Shown here in pieces: positions 16,888 to 24,256 of a stretch of 41,489 nt of DNA (position 1 is its first letter; every line of letters begins with the position of its first letter). The stretch lies in the NCBI RefSeq assembly GCF_900111455.1, contig NZ_FOIE01000001.1, positions 404,877-446,365 of the forward strand, in the 5' to 3' direction. The DNA comes from Geodermatophilus poikilotrophus (GTDB lineage: Bacteria > Actinomycetota > Actinomycetes > Mycobacteriales > Geodermatophilaceae). The translations under genes and the position numbers were made by a program. The notes under the pieces were generated by a model that was not told where the DNA came from, made no database searches, and worked only from the letters and a program-made list of their open reading frames with translations.

Positions 16888-17633
16888 GCGATCCGTGCCG
16901 TCGACGGAACTGCCAACCCACTCGGGGACGTGATGCGTGGGCGCGTCCCCGATCGCGGTGCCGGGTCGGCTGCGGTTGTCGGATGTGGCTCTCGGGGACG
17001 TTGGCCGCGGGCGTCTCTCGGCCGTTCCTCCCCTAGCGAGGAGCTGGCCATGACCGCCGCGTCACACCCGGCGGGCGTGCGAACAGCCCGCTCGACGACC
17101 GAGCGGCTCCATTCAGCGCACTCCCGCGGTCGTCGACCAGGGAGCGGTGCGGACGAAGATCGGGACGTCGTGGGACGGGGAGATTGCGACCGTCCGCGGG
17201 CAGGTTCGGCAGCGAGTGGTCCCCAGAGGAGGTCACCCGTGGGGAGCTGCCGAGGACGACGGCGCCGCTGCGATCGGCGACTCCACCCTGGGTCGGGAGG
17301 ATCTCGGTGGTCTCGCCGGGACTGCGCCGCTCCGGGCGATGTCGTCTTCCGACCACGCGGGATGGTCCGGCGCTGCGCTGGGCGGCAGGCGCGCCGTCCG
17401 CCGTTCCGACCATTCGACGTCACGGGGTCCCGCAGGGGCGGGACCCCGGCCCGGGCTGGAGGAGCGGGGGAACCGGTAGCAGAGCGGCCTCTCGACGAGT
17501 TCCTCCCCGGCTCGCTGACGACTGGCGAGACGTGGTCTGGCCGGCTCCGCCGCCGGCGTGCGTGCATGCCGCGCTCGCCCTGGGCACGTGCGCCCTCCGG
17601 TCGCGGGGCGACCGGAGGGACGCCAGCCGACGT
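16888..17633. other. Long stretch without a convincing gene
   Basis: About 750 bp between the eCIS promoter and the next gene. Several frames are open on both strands, but all translate to Arg/Pro/Ser-rich sequence with no recognisable motif, which is what random high-GC DNA gives. I see no RNA gene or clear repeat. It may be a regulatory region or decayed sequence. Confidence 0.5.
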
Positions 17634-17882
17634 CTAAGTCTTCTCCTCCTCGCCGGTCGGCTCACCTGTCGCGCCGAACCCGGTCCGGATGTGCTTGACC
17701 TCGTCGTCGAACCAGACGGGCTTCTCGTAGCGCAGCATCTCGACGATCACCTGGAACTCCTGGGCGTTGGAGTAGGTCCGGTTGTCGAGCTGCGAGTTGC
17801 CGGCGTCGTACAGCGCGATGCGACCGTCGTGGTTGTCGACGTCCCATCGGGTGTAGTACCGAGCGACTTGCATCAGTGCCAT
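17634..17882 (-). CDS. Small acidic protein of unknown function in the eCIS regulon
   Basis: An 82-residue protein beginning [34 protein letters not shown] and ending in an acidic tail. The sequence is aromatic-rich and looks folded, with a central [35 protein letters not shown] at 17882 has AGAAGGG upstream; an in-frame GTG at 17891 would add three residues and has GAGGAAG upstream, so the start is uncertain by that much. No signal peptide. I do not recognise the family. It has its own promoter with a perfect three-unit repeat and the same TAGCGT hexamer as the LysM gene promoter, so it is likely made together with the injection machine. Confidence 0.8.
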   Translation of the reverse strand: MALMQVARYYTRWDVDNHDGRIALYDAGNSQLDNRTYSNAQEFQVIVEMLRYEKPVWFDDEVKHIRTGFGATGEPTGEEEKT

Positions 17883-18088
17883 GGGGGTCACCCTTCTTCC
17901 TCGAACGCCACCGGTCGGGAGACACCGGGCCTGCGTCGGGACGTCGGCACCGGCCTCCGACCCCGACCCCGGCTCCCCTCAGGACGACCCACGCGGCTCC
18001 GCCTCACAGACAGCGGGGTCGAGTGGGCACTCAGGCGTGGCGGCCGCGGTGCTCCGGCCGACCTCGGTCGCGGCACCACGCCGCGAGG

Positions 18089-18132
18089 ACGCTACGGCCG
18101 CACGCGTCACGTCGATGTCAACGTGCCGTCAC
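18089..18132 (-). promoter_or_regulatory. Triple 11-bp SARP-type direct repeat upstream of the small acidic gene
   Basis: Plus-strand GTCAC at 18106, GTCAA at 18117 and GTCAC at 18128, spaced exactly 11 bp. In the sense of the minus-strand gene these read GTGAC, TTGAC, GTGAC. The hexamer TAGCGT (minus strand, 18089-18094) follows 11 bp after the last unit and fits a -10 box. The distance to the start codon is about 200 bp, longer than at the other sites. Confidence 0.72.
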
Positions 18133-18300
18133 CGGTTCGGGCGCGTGCGGCGCCTGTCGAGCCGCACGGGCTTGACGGACTCGAGCCTCCGCCTTGTGAC
18201 CGGCATGTCCGACCGGACATCGGCTGGCTCCGGTGGGTGGCCAGGGCAGGTCATGACCGACGGGCGGCCGGAGCGGTCCCACCCGGCGCTCTCCTCGTCG
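18133..18300. other. Intergenic remainder between two repeat-bearing promoters
   Basis: Part of the 17892-18437 gap between two divergently transcribed genes. Apart from the two direct-repeat sites at 18106-18132 and 18301-18316 I see no gene, hairpin or other repeat in it. Confidence 0.5.
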
Positions 18301-18316
18301 TTGACAGATCGGTGAC
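18301..18316 (+). promoter_or_regulatory. Double 11-bp SARP-type direct repeat upstream of the collagen-like gene
   Basis: TTGACAG at 18301 and GTGACAC at 18312 are spaced 11 bp, in the sense of the plus-strand collagen-like gene that starts at 18438. The -10 region is poor (TGTCCT at 18328-18333 is the best-placed hexamer). This site is weaker than the three-unit ones, but its orientation agrees with them. Confidence 0.5.
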
Positions 18317-18437
18317 ACCGGTCGTGCTGTCCTGCACGAGGCGCTGCCACAGCCCGGCAGGAGTGGTCCCACCACGGAGAACCGCGACGGGGCCACCTCG
18401 CCGGCCGGCCATGCCTCCGGGCGGAAAGGAGTGCGCC

Positions 18438-19031
18438 GTGTCCGATCCTGAAGGCGCGCGAGCCTACGACCCTGAGGGTCCGAGGACGCCGGACCCGGAA
18501 GGCCCACGAGGAGAACACGCCCGAGGAGGTCCGCCGCGGCGATGGAACCTCGCGTACCCGCTGGCGGTCCTGGCGCTCCTGATCGGCTTGGTCGGCTGGT
18601 TCCTTCCGCCGGGTGACGAACCCCCTCCGCCTCCGAACGGGGCCAGTTCGACCTCGGTCGTCCCGGGACCCACTGGCCCGGCGGGGCCGACCGGACCGAC
18701 GGGGCCAACCGGCCCACCCGGACCGAGTGGGCCTCCGGGACCCAGCGGACCTCCTGGTCCCAGTGGACCTCCCGGGCGGGACGCCACCGCTGGACCCGCC
18801 ACGTCTCCTGCGGAGACCGGTGGTGCCCAGCCGACGAGGACCACGTCGCCCGGCACGCCCGTCGGAGCACCGCAGACCGGTGCCGGTGGCGCGGCATCAG
18901 GGCCCGACGTCCTGCTCGTCGTCGTCGGCGGCAGCACCCTGCTGGTGGCCGGGTTCATCGTTGGCCATGCCGCGCGTCGGCGCACGAGCGTGCCCGCTCG
19001 TGGTGGGCCTCCCGCGGACGGGCCGTCGTGA
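18438..19031 (+). CDS. Collagen-like (Gly-X-Y) membrane protein with sortase-type C-terminus
   Basis: A 197-residue protein from GTG at 18438, 7 bp after AAAGGAG. It has three DPEG motifs (residues 3-22), a membrane segment or signal anchor (about 38-57), a Pro-rich spacer, 13 uninterrupted Gly-X-Y triplets (77-115), a Thr/Pro/Gly-rich stretch, the motif APQTG (144-148), a second hydrophobic segment (157-176) and RRR (180-182). APQTG plus hydrophobic plus basic resembles an LPxTG cell-wall sorting signal, and a sortase gene follows immediately. Against classical sorting, the tail continues 15 residues beyond the arginines. I infer a stiff surface stalk that is anchored to wall or membrane. 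It carries its own two-unit repeat promoter. Confidence 0.85.
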   Translation: MSDPEGARAYDPEGPRTPDPEGPRGEHARGGPPRRWNLAYPLAVLALLIGLVGWFLPPGDEPPPPPNGASSTSVVPGPTGPAGPTGPTGPTGPPGPSGPPGPSGPPGPSGPPGRDATAGPATSPAETGGAQPTRTTSPGTPVGAPQTGAGGAASGPDVLLVVVGGSTLLVAGFIVGHAARRRTSVPARGGPPADGPS

Positions 19032-19069
19032 CCGGCGCCCGACGGCGGTGAGCCGAGGAGCCCACGTCC

Positions 19070-19732
19070 GTGCGCGGCGACCGACGACGGGTCGCACTCG
19101 TGGTCGGCGCCGTCCTCGCCGGCATCGGCCTGGTCCTGCTGCTGCTAGGGGTGCGTGCCCCCGCGTCGTCCCCGGCACCGGAGCCGGCCCGCGCCGCGCC
19201 GTCGCTCCCGGTGGACATCACCCCCGACGCAACCAGCACGCCCCGGCTGCGGCCGCCGGTCGACGCGCTGCCCCGGTCCGTGCCGGTCCGGCTCGACATC
19301 CCACGGATCGGCGTGCACACGGAACTCATCGCCCTGGGCCTGAACCCGGACGGGACGGTGGCGGTACCACCGCTGGACCCCGGATCCCCGGCCGGTTGGT
19401 ACCAGTACCTGGCCTCCCCGGGGGAGCCGGGCCCGGCGGTCCTCCTCGGCCACGTCGACAGCCATCGAGGACCTGCCGTCTTCCACCGGTTGCCGGACCT
19501 GGCGCCGTCGGACGCCGTCGTCGTCCGACGCGCCGACGGTCGCTCCGTCGTCTTCGCCGTCGAGTCGGTGCACACGTACCCGAAGACCGCGTTCCCCACC
19601 GAGGCGGTGTACGGCACCAGTGGCGACCCGGTGCTCCGACTCGTCACCTGCGGAGGCGTCTTCGACCGCGCCCAGCGCGCGTACCTGGCCAACGTCGTGG
19701 TCTACGCCCGCTTCGTCGGGTGGTCCCGATGA
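19070..19732 (+). CDS. Sortase family transpeptidase, class F-like
   Basis: A 220-residue membrane-anchored sortase. One N-terminal membrane helix (about 8-28) is followed by a Pro-rich linker and the sortase barrel. The catalytic His lies in GHVDS (H128), the catalytic Cys in TCGG (C194), and R200 or R203 would complete the triad; [24 protein letters not shown] is the typical N-terminal barrel segment of actinobacterial class F enzymes. The GTG start at 19070 has GAGGAG upstream. It lies 38 bp after the collagen-like gene in the same direction, so that protein is the obvious substrate candidate. A dedicated sortase-substrate pair inside an eCIS island is unusual. Confidence 0.93.
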   Translation: MRGDRRRVALVVGAVLAGIGLVLLLLGVRAPASSPAPEPARAAPSLPVDITPDATSTPRLRPPVDALPRSVPVRLDIPRIGVHTELIALGLNPDGTVAVPPLDPGSPAGWYQYLASPGEPGPAVLLGHVDSHRGPAVFHRLPDLAPSDAVVVRRADGRSVVFAVESVHTYPKTAFPTEAVYGTSGDPVLRLVTCGGVFDRAQRAYLANVVVYARFVGWSR

Positions 19733-20004
19733 CCCCCGCCCGTCGGCCGAGTCCCGTGCGGGTGACCCCGGCTGAGCAAGCTCGGCGTACCGGACACGGG
19801 TAACCCGATGTCGATGGAGGCGGAGTCGTCACGGCTGGTGGCGTCGAGGGAGCTCGGCGGAGCCGCCGGCGGTGTCGACGGGGCCGAGCAGGGCATCGAC
19901 CTCCTCGAACCATCAGGTCCTCGCATGGTGCACGTCCGAATGGCTGGCAGGAGCGCCCCAGGACCGTCTCCAGGAGGGATCCTCGCTGGGCGCGCCGCAC
20001 CCCG
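19733..20004. other. Intergenic sequence without a convincing gene
   Basis: First part of a 720-bp gap after the sortase. Short open frames exist on both strands but show no recognisable motif or ribosome binding site. No promoter repeat of the GTGAC type is in phase here. Confidence 0.45.
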
Positions 20005-20270
20005 CGCCTGTGCTGCTGCGGGGAGCCGTCGACGACCGGGAGCCACCCCCGTGTGAGGAAGCGCCGCTGACCGCGCTCATCGCGGACTACTAAACCTGGC
20101 GACGGAGGCCTACCAGGCGGATGCGATCGACCGCGGTTGGGGGTTCCTGCACCGCGCAGGAGAGACCGAGGTCCTCACGGGACGGTGGGAGCTGGACGCC
20201 GCGGCCGTCACCCTGGCCGCGGAGTGGGCGGGCGGGAGGATCCCGGGATGGCGACGCGATGCCATCGGGG
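20005..20270 (+). pseudogene. Possible frameshifted gene remnant, family unknown
   Basis: Two adjacent frames look protein-like and join across one base. The first ends ...REPPPCEEAPLTALIADY before TAA at 20091-20093. The next frame continues NLATEAYQADAIDRGWGFLHRAGETEVLTGRWELDAAAVTLAAEW to about 20250, with mostly G/C third positions and normal amino acid composition, but no start codon of its own. A single-base indel near 20090 would join them. I do not recognise the product. It could also be chance coding-like sequence in high-GC DNA. Confidence 0.3.
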
Positions 20271-20452
20271 GCCGAGACGGCGGAGGGAGCCGGAACCGGG
20301 CGGCGACCGGCGCCCGTTCGCCGCCCTCCCCGGCATCCCGGACCACCCCCGGTCACCACCCGCGCCCTCCCGCTACGACGGATGGCGTCGCCGGGTGCGA
20401 CCCATGCTCCGCGGAGTGCTCCCCTCGGACCCGCCCGCCGTTGGGCGAGACC

Positions 20453-21325
20453 TCACTTCTCGAGGAACACCAGTCGCTCCGGCGGCCGGGTGAGGCGCAG
20501 GTGCTGGCCGTGCACCTCCACGAAGGTGTCCAGGTTCGTGGACTGCCCGTCCGGGACCGTGAACAGGCGGTCGGGCCAGGCTGCGAGGAAGGCGACGAAG
20601 CCGCCGAGGTCGACTCCCCCGGTGTTGTCGAGCGCGAGGTAGTCCGCGAGCCGTCGGAACAGCTTCGGCAGGAGGACCAGCTCGGTCGTCAACTGCTCGC
20701 GTGACCGCAGCTCGAACCCCGCGTTGGTGCTGTCTGCCGCCCACACGCCCCTCCCCGCGTCGCGGGAGGTCCGCGCCCCTTCGGCCAGCGCGTCCCGGAG
20801 ATCGTGGTACAGCCGGGAGTAGAAGGTGGGGTACGCCCAGCCGGCCTCGAGCAGCCGGGAGTTGACCGAGGTCCTGAGTCCGACCGCATCGAGGAACACC
20901 GGGGCGCCGTCGTCACCGGCCGGCTGCTGCCCGTCGGCGAACACCATGGCGACCGCGCGACCGTACTTGTCGGCGAACCGGGTCAGGATGGCGCCCGGTC
21001 GCGCGCTCGGGGTGGCGGCGGTGACGGTCTCCTGCTCGTCCCTGACCACGTCGCCGAAACCGAGCAGCTCGAGCAGCGCGGCGGCAGCGCCGTTGCCCAC
21101 CTGGGGATTCTGACGCCAGGTGTGCGGGCTGGACCGCGGGGTGTAGTGCGTCTCCAGGGCATCGACGGCATCCAGCCGGAGCTGGACCCCGCCGTGCGCG
21201 TTGGCGCGTACCTCGATCCGCGCCCGGGCCCAGATCCCTGGGTCGGCCGGGTAGAACCGGATGGAATCACCGTCGGGGGACGTCCCGACGATCCGGAACT
21301 GTCCTCGCAGCAGGGTGAGGGGCAC
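20453..21325 (-). CDS. Staphylococcal nuclease (TNase)-like protein, candidate eCIS payload
   Basis: A 290-residue protein without a signal peptide. The N-terminal half has the TNase outline: FRIVGTSPDGDSIRFYP (DGD motif near residue 19), then VQLRLDAVDALETHY (about 47-61), and later VNSRLLEAGWAYPTFYSRLYHDLRDALAEGARTSRDAGRGVWAAD (about 154-198), which corresponds to the NxxLvexGlAyvy...ExxARxxxxGlW pattern. In S. aureus nuclease Arg35, Asp40, Glu43 and Arg87 matter; here RLDAVDALE contributes the Arg and Asp/Glu part, but one catalytic Arg is not obvious, so activity is uncertain. The last about 90 residues are unfamiliar. It lies 165 bp downstream of the patatin-like gene and probably shares its repeat-bearing promoter. 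A nuclease payload is inference. Confidence 0.72.
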   Translation of the reverse strand: MPLTLLRGQFRIVGTSPDGDSIRFYPADPGIWARARIEVRANAHGGVQLRLDAVDALETHYTPRSSPHTWRQNPQVGNGAAAALLELLGFGDVVRDEQETVTAATPSARPGAILTRFADKYGRAVAMVFADGQQPAGDDGAPVFLDAVGLRTSVNSRLLEAGWAYPTFYSRLYHDLRDALAEGARTSRDAGRGVWAADSTNAGFELRSREQLTTELVLLPKLFRRLADYLALDNTGGVDLGGFVAFLAAWPDRLFTVPDGQSTNLDTFVEVHGQHLRLTRPPERLVFLEK

Positions 21326-21490
21326 GGCACCCTCCTTCCTCGTCGTCCTCCGGTCGGAGGCTCTGGGTCCCGCCCGTCTCGCTCGCTCCCCGGAACGTGC
21401 GCCTGGATGAGGACGAGGGGCCCGGCGGACAGCGCGAGCGGGGCGGTCCAGCCCTGAGGCCCGAGGGTCCGTCTCGCCGGTCCCGGGCCG

Positions 21491-23929
21491 TCAGCCGTGC
21501 CGGTTGCCCCGCAAGTGCCCGACGGCCCGAGCGGTCAGCGAGCCGAGGACCGCGTGTGCACCGACGACGACCAGACCCGCGATGACCGGCAGCCGGCCCG
21601 GTTCACCGCGGACGAGCTGCGGCACGGTCGCCCTGCCGGCCTCGAGGAGGGAGGAGGTGTCCAGACAGGCACCTGGCCGCAAAGCCGGACGCGCCGCCTG
21701 GTGGTCGGGCGGCGGGCCGGCCCCCAGTCCGCTGAACTGCGGCAGCTCTTCTCGGAGTATCTCGTCGTGGAGCTGCCTGACGAGGACGTCCCGCACCTGC
21801 GCCAGCTCCGCCGCCTCTGGTAGGCCGGCGATGTCACGCAAGGCCGGCAGGACGTCCTCGCCCTGCCGGGGCTCCGTGACGATGTCGACCAGGCTGCACG
21901 CGGCGTCGAGCCGGCCCCAGGTCCAGTCGTTGAGGCGCCAGCGCGCGGAGAGGAAGGCGGCGAAGTTCCTCAACTGGTTGCCGGCGAGCTTGTCCCCGAC
22001 CGAGAAGGGCTTCCCGTCCGGGTCGCTCACCAGCGGGCTCTGGTTCTGTGCGGACAGCATGTGGAAACGCACCGGAGCGGTCTCCGCGAGGGGGTCGGGC
22101 CGCAGCGGGCCGGTGAGCAACTCGGTCGCCGCCAGCACCGCGGCGGTGGCTTCGTCAGAGCCCTCGCAGCCGGCAGCTGCTCCCACCAGGCACCCGAGGA
22201 ACGCCCGGACCGGCCGATTGCCGGCGGCAGCCGCGAGAGCCTGCGCCTGCGCCACCAGGTCCTGCCACAGCGTGTCCCAGGTCGGCCAGCCCTCGTCCGC
22301 ACCTGCAGTTGCCGCTGCCGCCCGACGAACCAGCTCCTCGGCGTCCTCCAGGCCGCGGTTCGCCGTCGGCGCCGCCGCGAGGCGACGGTCGGCCTCGGCC
22401 ACGAGCGCCTCGATCCGCGATCGGAGCTGGTACAGGTCCCCCTTGACCTTCAGCCCCTGCTCGCCGAGCTCCCGAGCGCCGTCCAGCAGCACGGCGACCG
22501 TCCGGGCGAGCACCTGTGGCGAGCGGAAGCGGGGCCCCAGGTCCGCCAGGATCCGCCGGGGCTCACCGGCCGGGGTCTCCCCGCTGAGCACCAGCTCGGG
22601 ACCCGCGGCAGGGAGCGTGGCCAGGACGGCCGTGGGGTCCGCGCAGCAGGCCAACGGGGTCCTCGTCGTCCCGCGGAACCCGAGGGGGTCGGCGCCCAGC
22701 ACGGGCAGCGGGTCGATCCACAGGGCACGCACGCGGCTGGCCTCGACCAGGCCGGCGCGCTGCCGGTAGTCCGGCACGGCGGCCAGCGCTCGCTCGTACA
22801 GCCCGGACAGGAAGGCAGCGCGGGTCTGGTCGGAGGGCACCTGACCCAGGGCGTACTCCAGGACCTGCCGGAACCCCTGCCGGGTCAGCGCCCTGCGTTG
22901 CAGGGTCTCCAGCTCGTCGAGGTCGTCGGCGAGCACCTCGGTGCCGCCCTGGAGGCTGCGCGCCCGGCGGACCGTCGTCAGGAGGTCGGCCCTCCCCTGC
23001 TTCGCCGCGGGCGACGGTGCCTCGAACGGCACCGGCTGGAGGTAGACCAGCCAGCGGTGCACCGGTGTGTCGGCCGGAGCGGCCGCGATGGACCGGATGG
23101 CCCAGGCGACCGGGATGTTGTCCAGGACGCCGCCGTCGATGACGTGGTCCCGGTCCACCTCGCCGTCGCGGGTGCGGGATTCGCTGAAGGTGCCGTAGTG
23201 GGTGCCGGGGAGTCCCGCGGGGGGATCTCCGTTCTCGCCCGGCGGTGTGAAGCCGACGCTCGCCGGCTCGAAGGCGCCGGGGAAGGACGAGGTGGCGCGC
23301 GCAGCGTAGGCGAGCCGGCGGAGCGCCTCGTCGCGGTCCGGGGGTTGATCGGGGAAGTCGGACAGGTCACGCCCCAGGTGCCGAAAGCGGAACCACGCGC
23401 GGTTGCGCCGCTCCACCAGGGGCGGACCGAGGTCCTGGTAGCGGGTGCGCGGCACCGGCGAGAACAGGGTCCCGGTCAGCACGGTGTCCAACCGTGCCCG
23501 GCCCGGGGGGGCGTCGACCTGCCCGACGAGGTCGAGCAACTGCGGGGCGAGTGCCCCGTAGAAGGCGCGGTCGCCGTCGAGGAGCGACACCGGTGACCGG
23601 AGGCCGGCACGCCGCCTGAGGCGGCCGATGTCCCCCAGGCGCAGCCACAGGTCGCGGATGCGACCGTCGAAGGGCATGCCGTAGACCACGCTGCACGACA
23701 TCAGCGCGCAGTTGAGCCCTCCGGCACTCGCACCGGCGAGGACGTCGACGGCGACCGAGCCGTACCCGGCTGCGTCCAGCATCCGTCCGTAGGTCGAGGT
23801 CTGCGGCCCCGCTCCTAAGGACGCCCGACGCATCCGGTCGACCTCGCTGCACGCGCCACCCATCCAGACCGCCAGGCTCACACCGCCGCGCATCGCCAGG
23901 GCCAACCGGAGCTCCGGCTTGGTGGCCAT
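21491..23929 (-). CDS. Patatin-like phospholipase with DUF3376-type extension and C-terminal membrane segment
   Basis: An 812-residue protein. The patatin core shows the oxyanion segment AMRGGVSLAVWMGG (about 12-25), the nucleophile motif GASAGG (about 65-70, Ser in G-x-S-x-G) and the catalytic Asp in VIDGG (about 263-267), which together give a Ser-Asp dyad. Length and layout resemble patatin-related proteins with DUF3376, common in actinomycetes. The C-terminus has a hydrophobic segment (LPVIAGLVVVGAHAVLGSLTARAVGHL) that could insert into a membrane. Expected activity is phospholipase A or acyl hydrolase. A three-unit repeat and -10-like box precede it, so it is co-regulated with the eCIS. 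It may be a membrane-attacking payload or a self-lysis factor; neither is proven. Confidence 0.9.
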   Translation of the reverse strand: MATKPELRLALAMRGGVSLAVWMGGACSEVDRMRRASLGAGPQTSTYGRMLDAAGYGSVAVDVLAGASAGGLNCALMSCSVVYGMPFDGRIRDLWLRLGDIGRLRRRAGLRSPVSLLDGDRAFYGALAPQLLDLVGQVDAPPGRARLDTVLTGTLFSPVPRTRYQDLGPPLVERRNRAWFRFRHLGRDLSDFPDQPPDRDEALRRLAYAARATSSFPGAFEPASVGFTPPGENGDPPAGLPGTHYGTFSESRTRDGEVDRDHVIDGGVLDNIPVAWAIRSIAAAPADTPVHRWLVYLQPVPFEAPSPAAKQGRADLLTTVRRARSLQGGTEVLADDLDELETLQRRALTRQGFRQVLEYALGQVPSDQTRAAFLSGLYERALAAVPDYRQRAGLVEASRVRALWIDPLPVLGADPLGFRGTTRTPLACCADPTAVLATLPAAGPELVLSGETPAGEPRRILADLGPRFRSPQVLARTVAVLLDGARELGEQGLKVKGDLYQLRSRIEALVAEADRRLAAAPTANRGLEDAEELVRRAAAATAGADEGWPTWDTLWQDLVAQAQALAAAAGNRPVRAFLGCLVGAAAGCEGSDEATAAVLAATELLTGPLRPDPLAETAPVRFHMLSAQNQSPLVSDPDGKPFSVGDKLAGNQLRNFAAFLSARWRLNDWTWGRLDAACSLVDIVTEPRQGEDVLPALRDIAGLPEAAELAQVRDVLVRQLHDEILREELPQFSGLGAGPPPDHQAARPALRPGACLDTSSLLEAGRATVPQLVRGEPGRLPVIAGLVVVGAHAVLGSLTARAVGHLRGNRHG

Positions 23930-24042
23930 CGCACACTCCCGTCCGCAACTCCCGGTGGAGACATCCCCAGGACCCGTGCCGCCACGTCGCGGACTCGGGT
24001 GAGGTCCTGACGGAGCGATCCCCAGCCGTCACCTGGAGCCTG

Positions 24043-24086
24043 ACGATGGCAGTCCCCGTGTCACTGCGACGTCACGACGCCGTCAC
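24043..24086 (-). promoter_or_regulatory. Triple 11-bp SARP-type direct repeat, patatin gene promoter
   Basis: Plus-strand GTCAC at 24060, 24071 and 24082, all perfect and 11 bp apart; in the sense of the patatin gene, three GTGAC units. CATCGT (minus strand, 24043-24048) follows 11 bp after the last unit as a plausible -10. The patatin start lies about 114 bp downstream. Confidence 0.75.
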
Positions 24087-24158
24087 CCCGTCCCGCGGGC
24101 CGGCGGCCGGCCGCCTGGACGCCCTCGGCCCTCGAGGGGCCGCCACCGGGCGCCGTCG

Positions 24159-24202
24159 GTGATGCCGCGATGACGAACTCGTGACGCACCGCAGCGGACC
24201 CT
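24159..24202 (+). promoter_or_regulatory. Triple 11-bp SARP-type direct repeat, metalloprotease operon promoter
   Basis: GTGAT at 24159, ATGAC at 24170 and GTGAC at 24181 on the plus strand, 11 bp apart, facing the metalloprotease gene. A weak -10 candidate GACCCT (24197-24202) lies 11 bp after the last unit. This array and the one at 24060-24086 share one 327-bp divergent intergenic region but point in opposite directions, one for each gene. Confidence 0.65.
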
Positions 24203-24256
24203 CGGTGCCGAGCGCCAGCTCACCCACTGCTCACGTCAACCGAGGATGGGGAAGAG

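Noticed and set aside
16930..17637. 235-codon plus-strand frame in the gap after the eCIS operon
   Set aside because: Arg/Pro/Ser-rich with no domain, no good ribosome site and mixed third-position bases.
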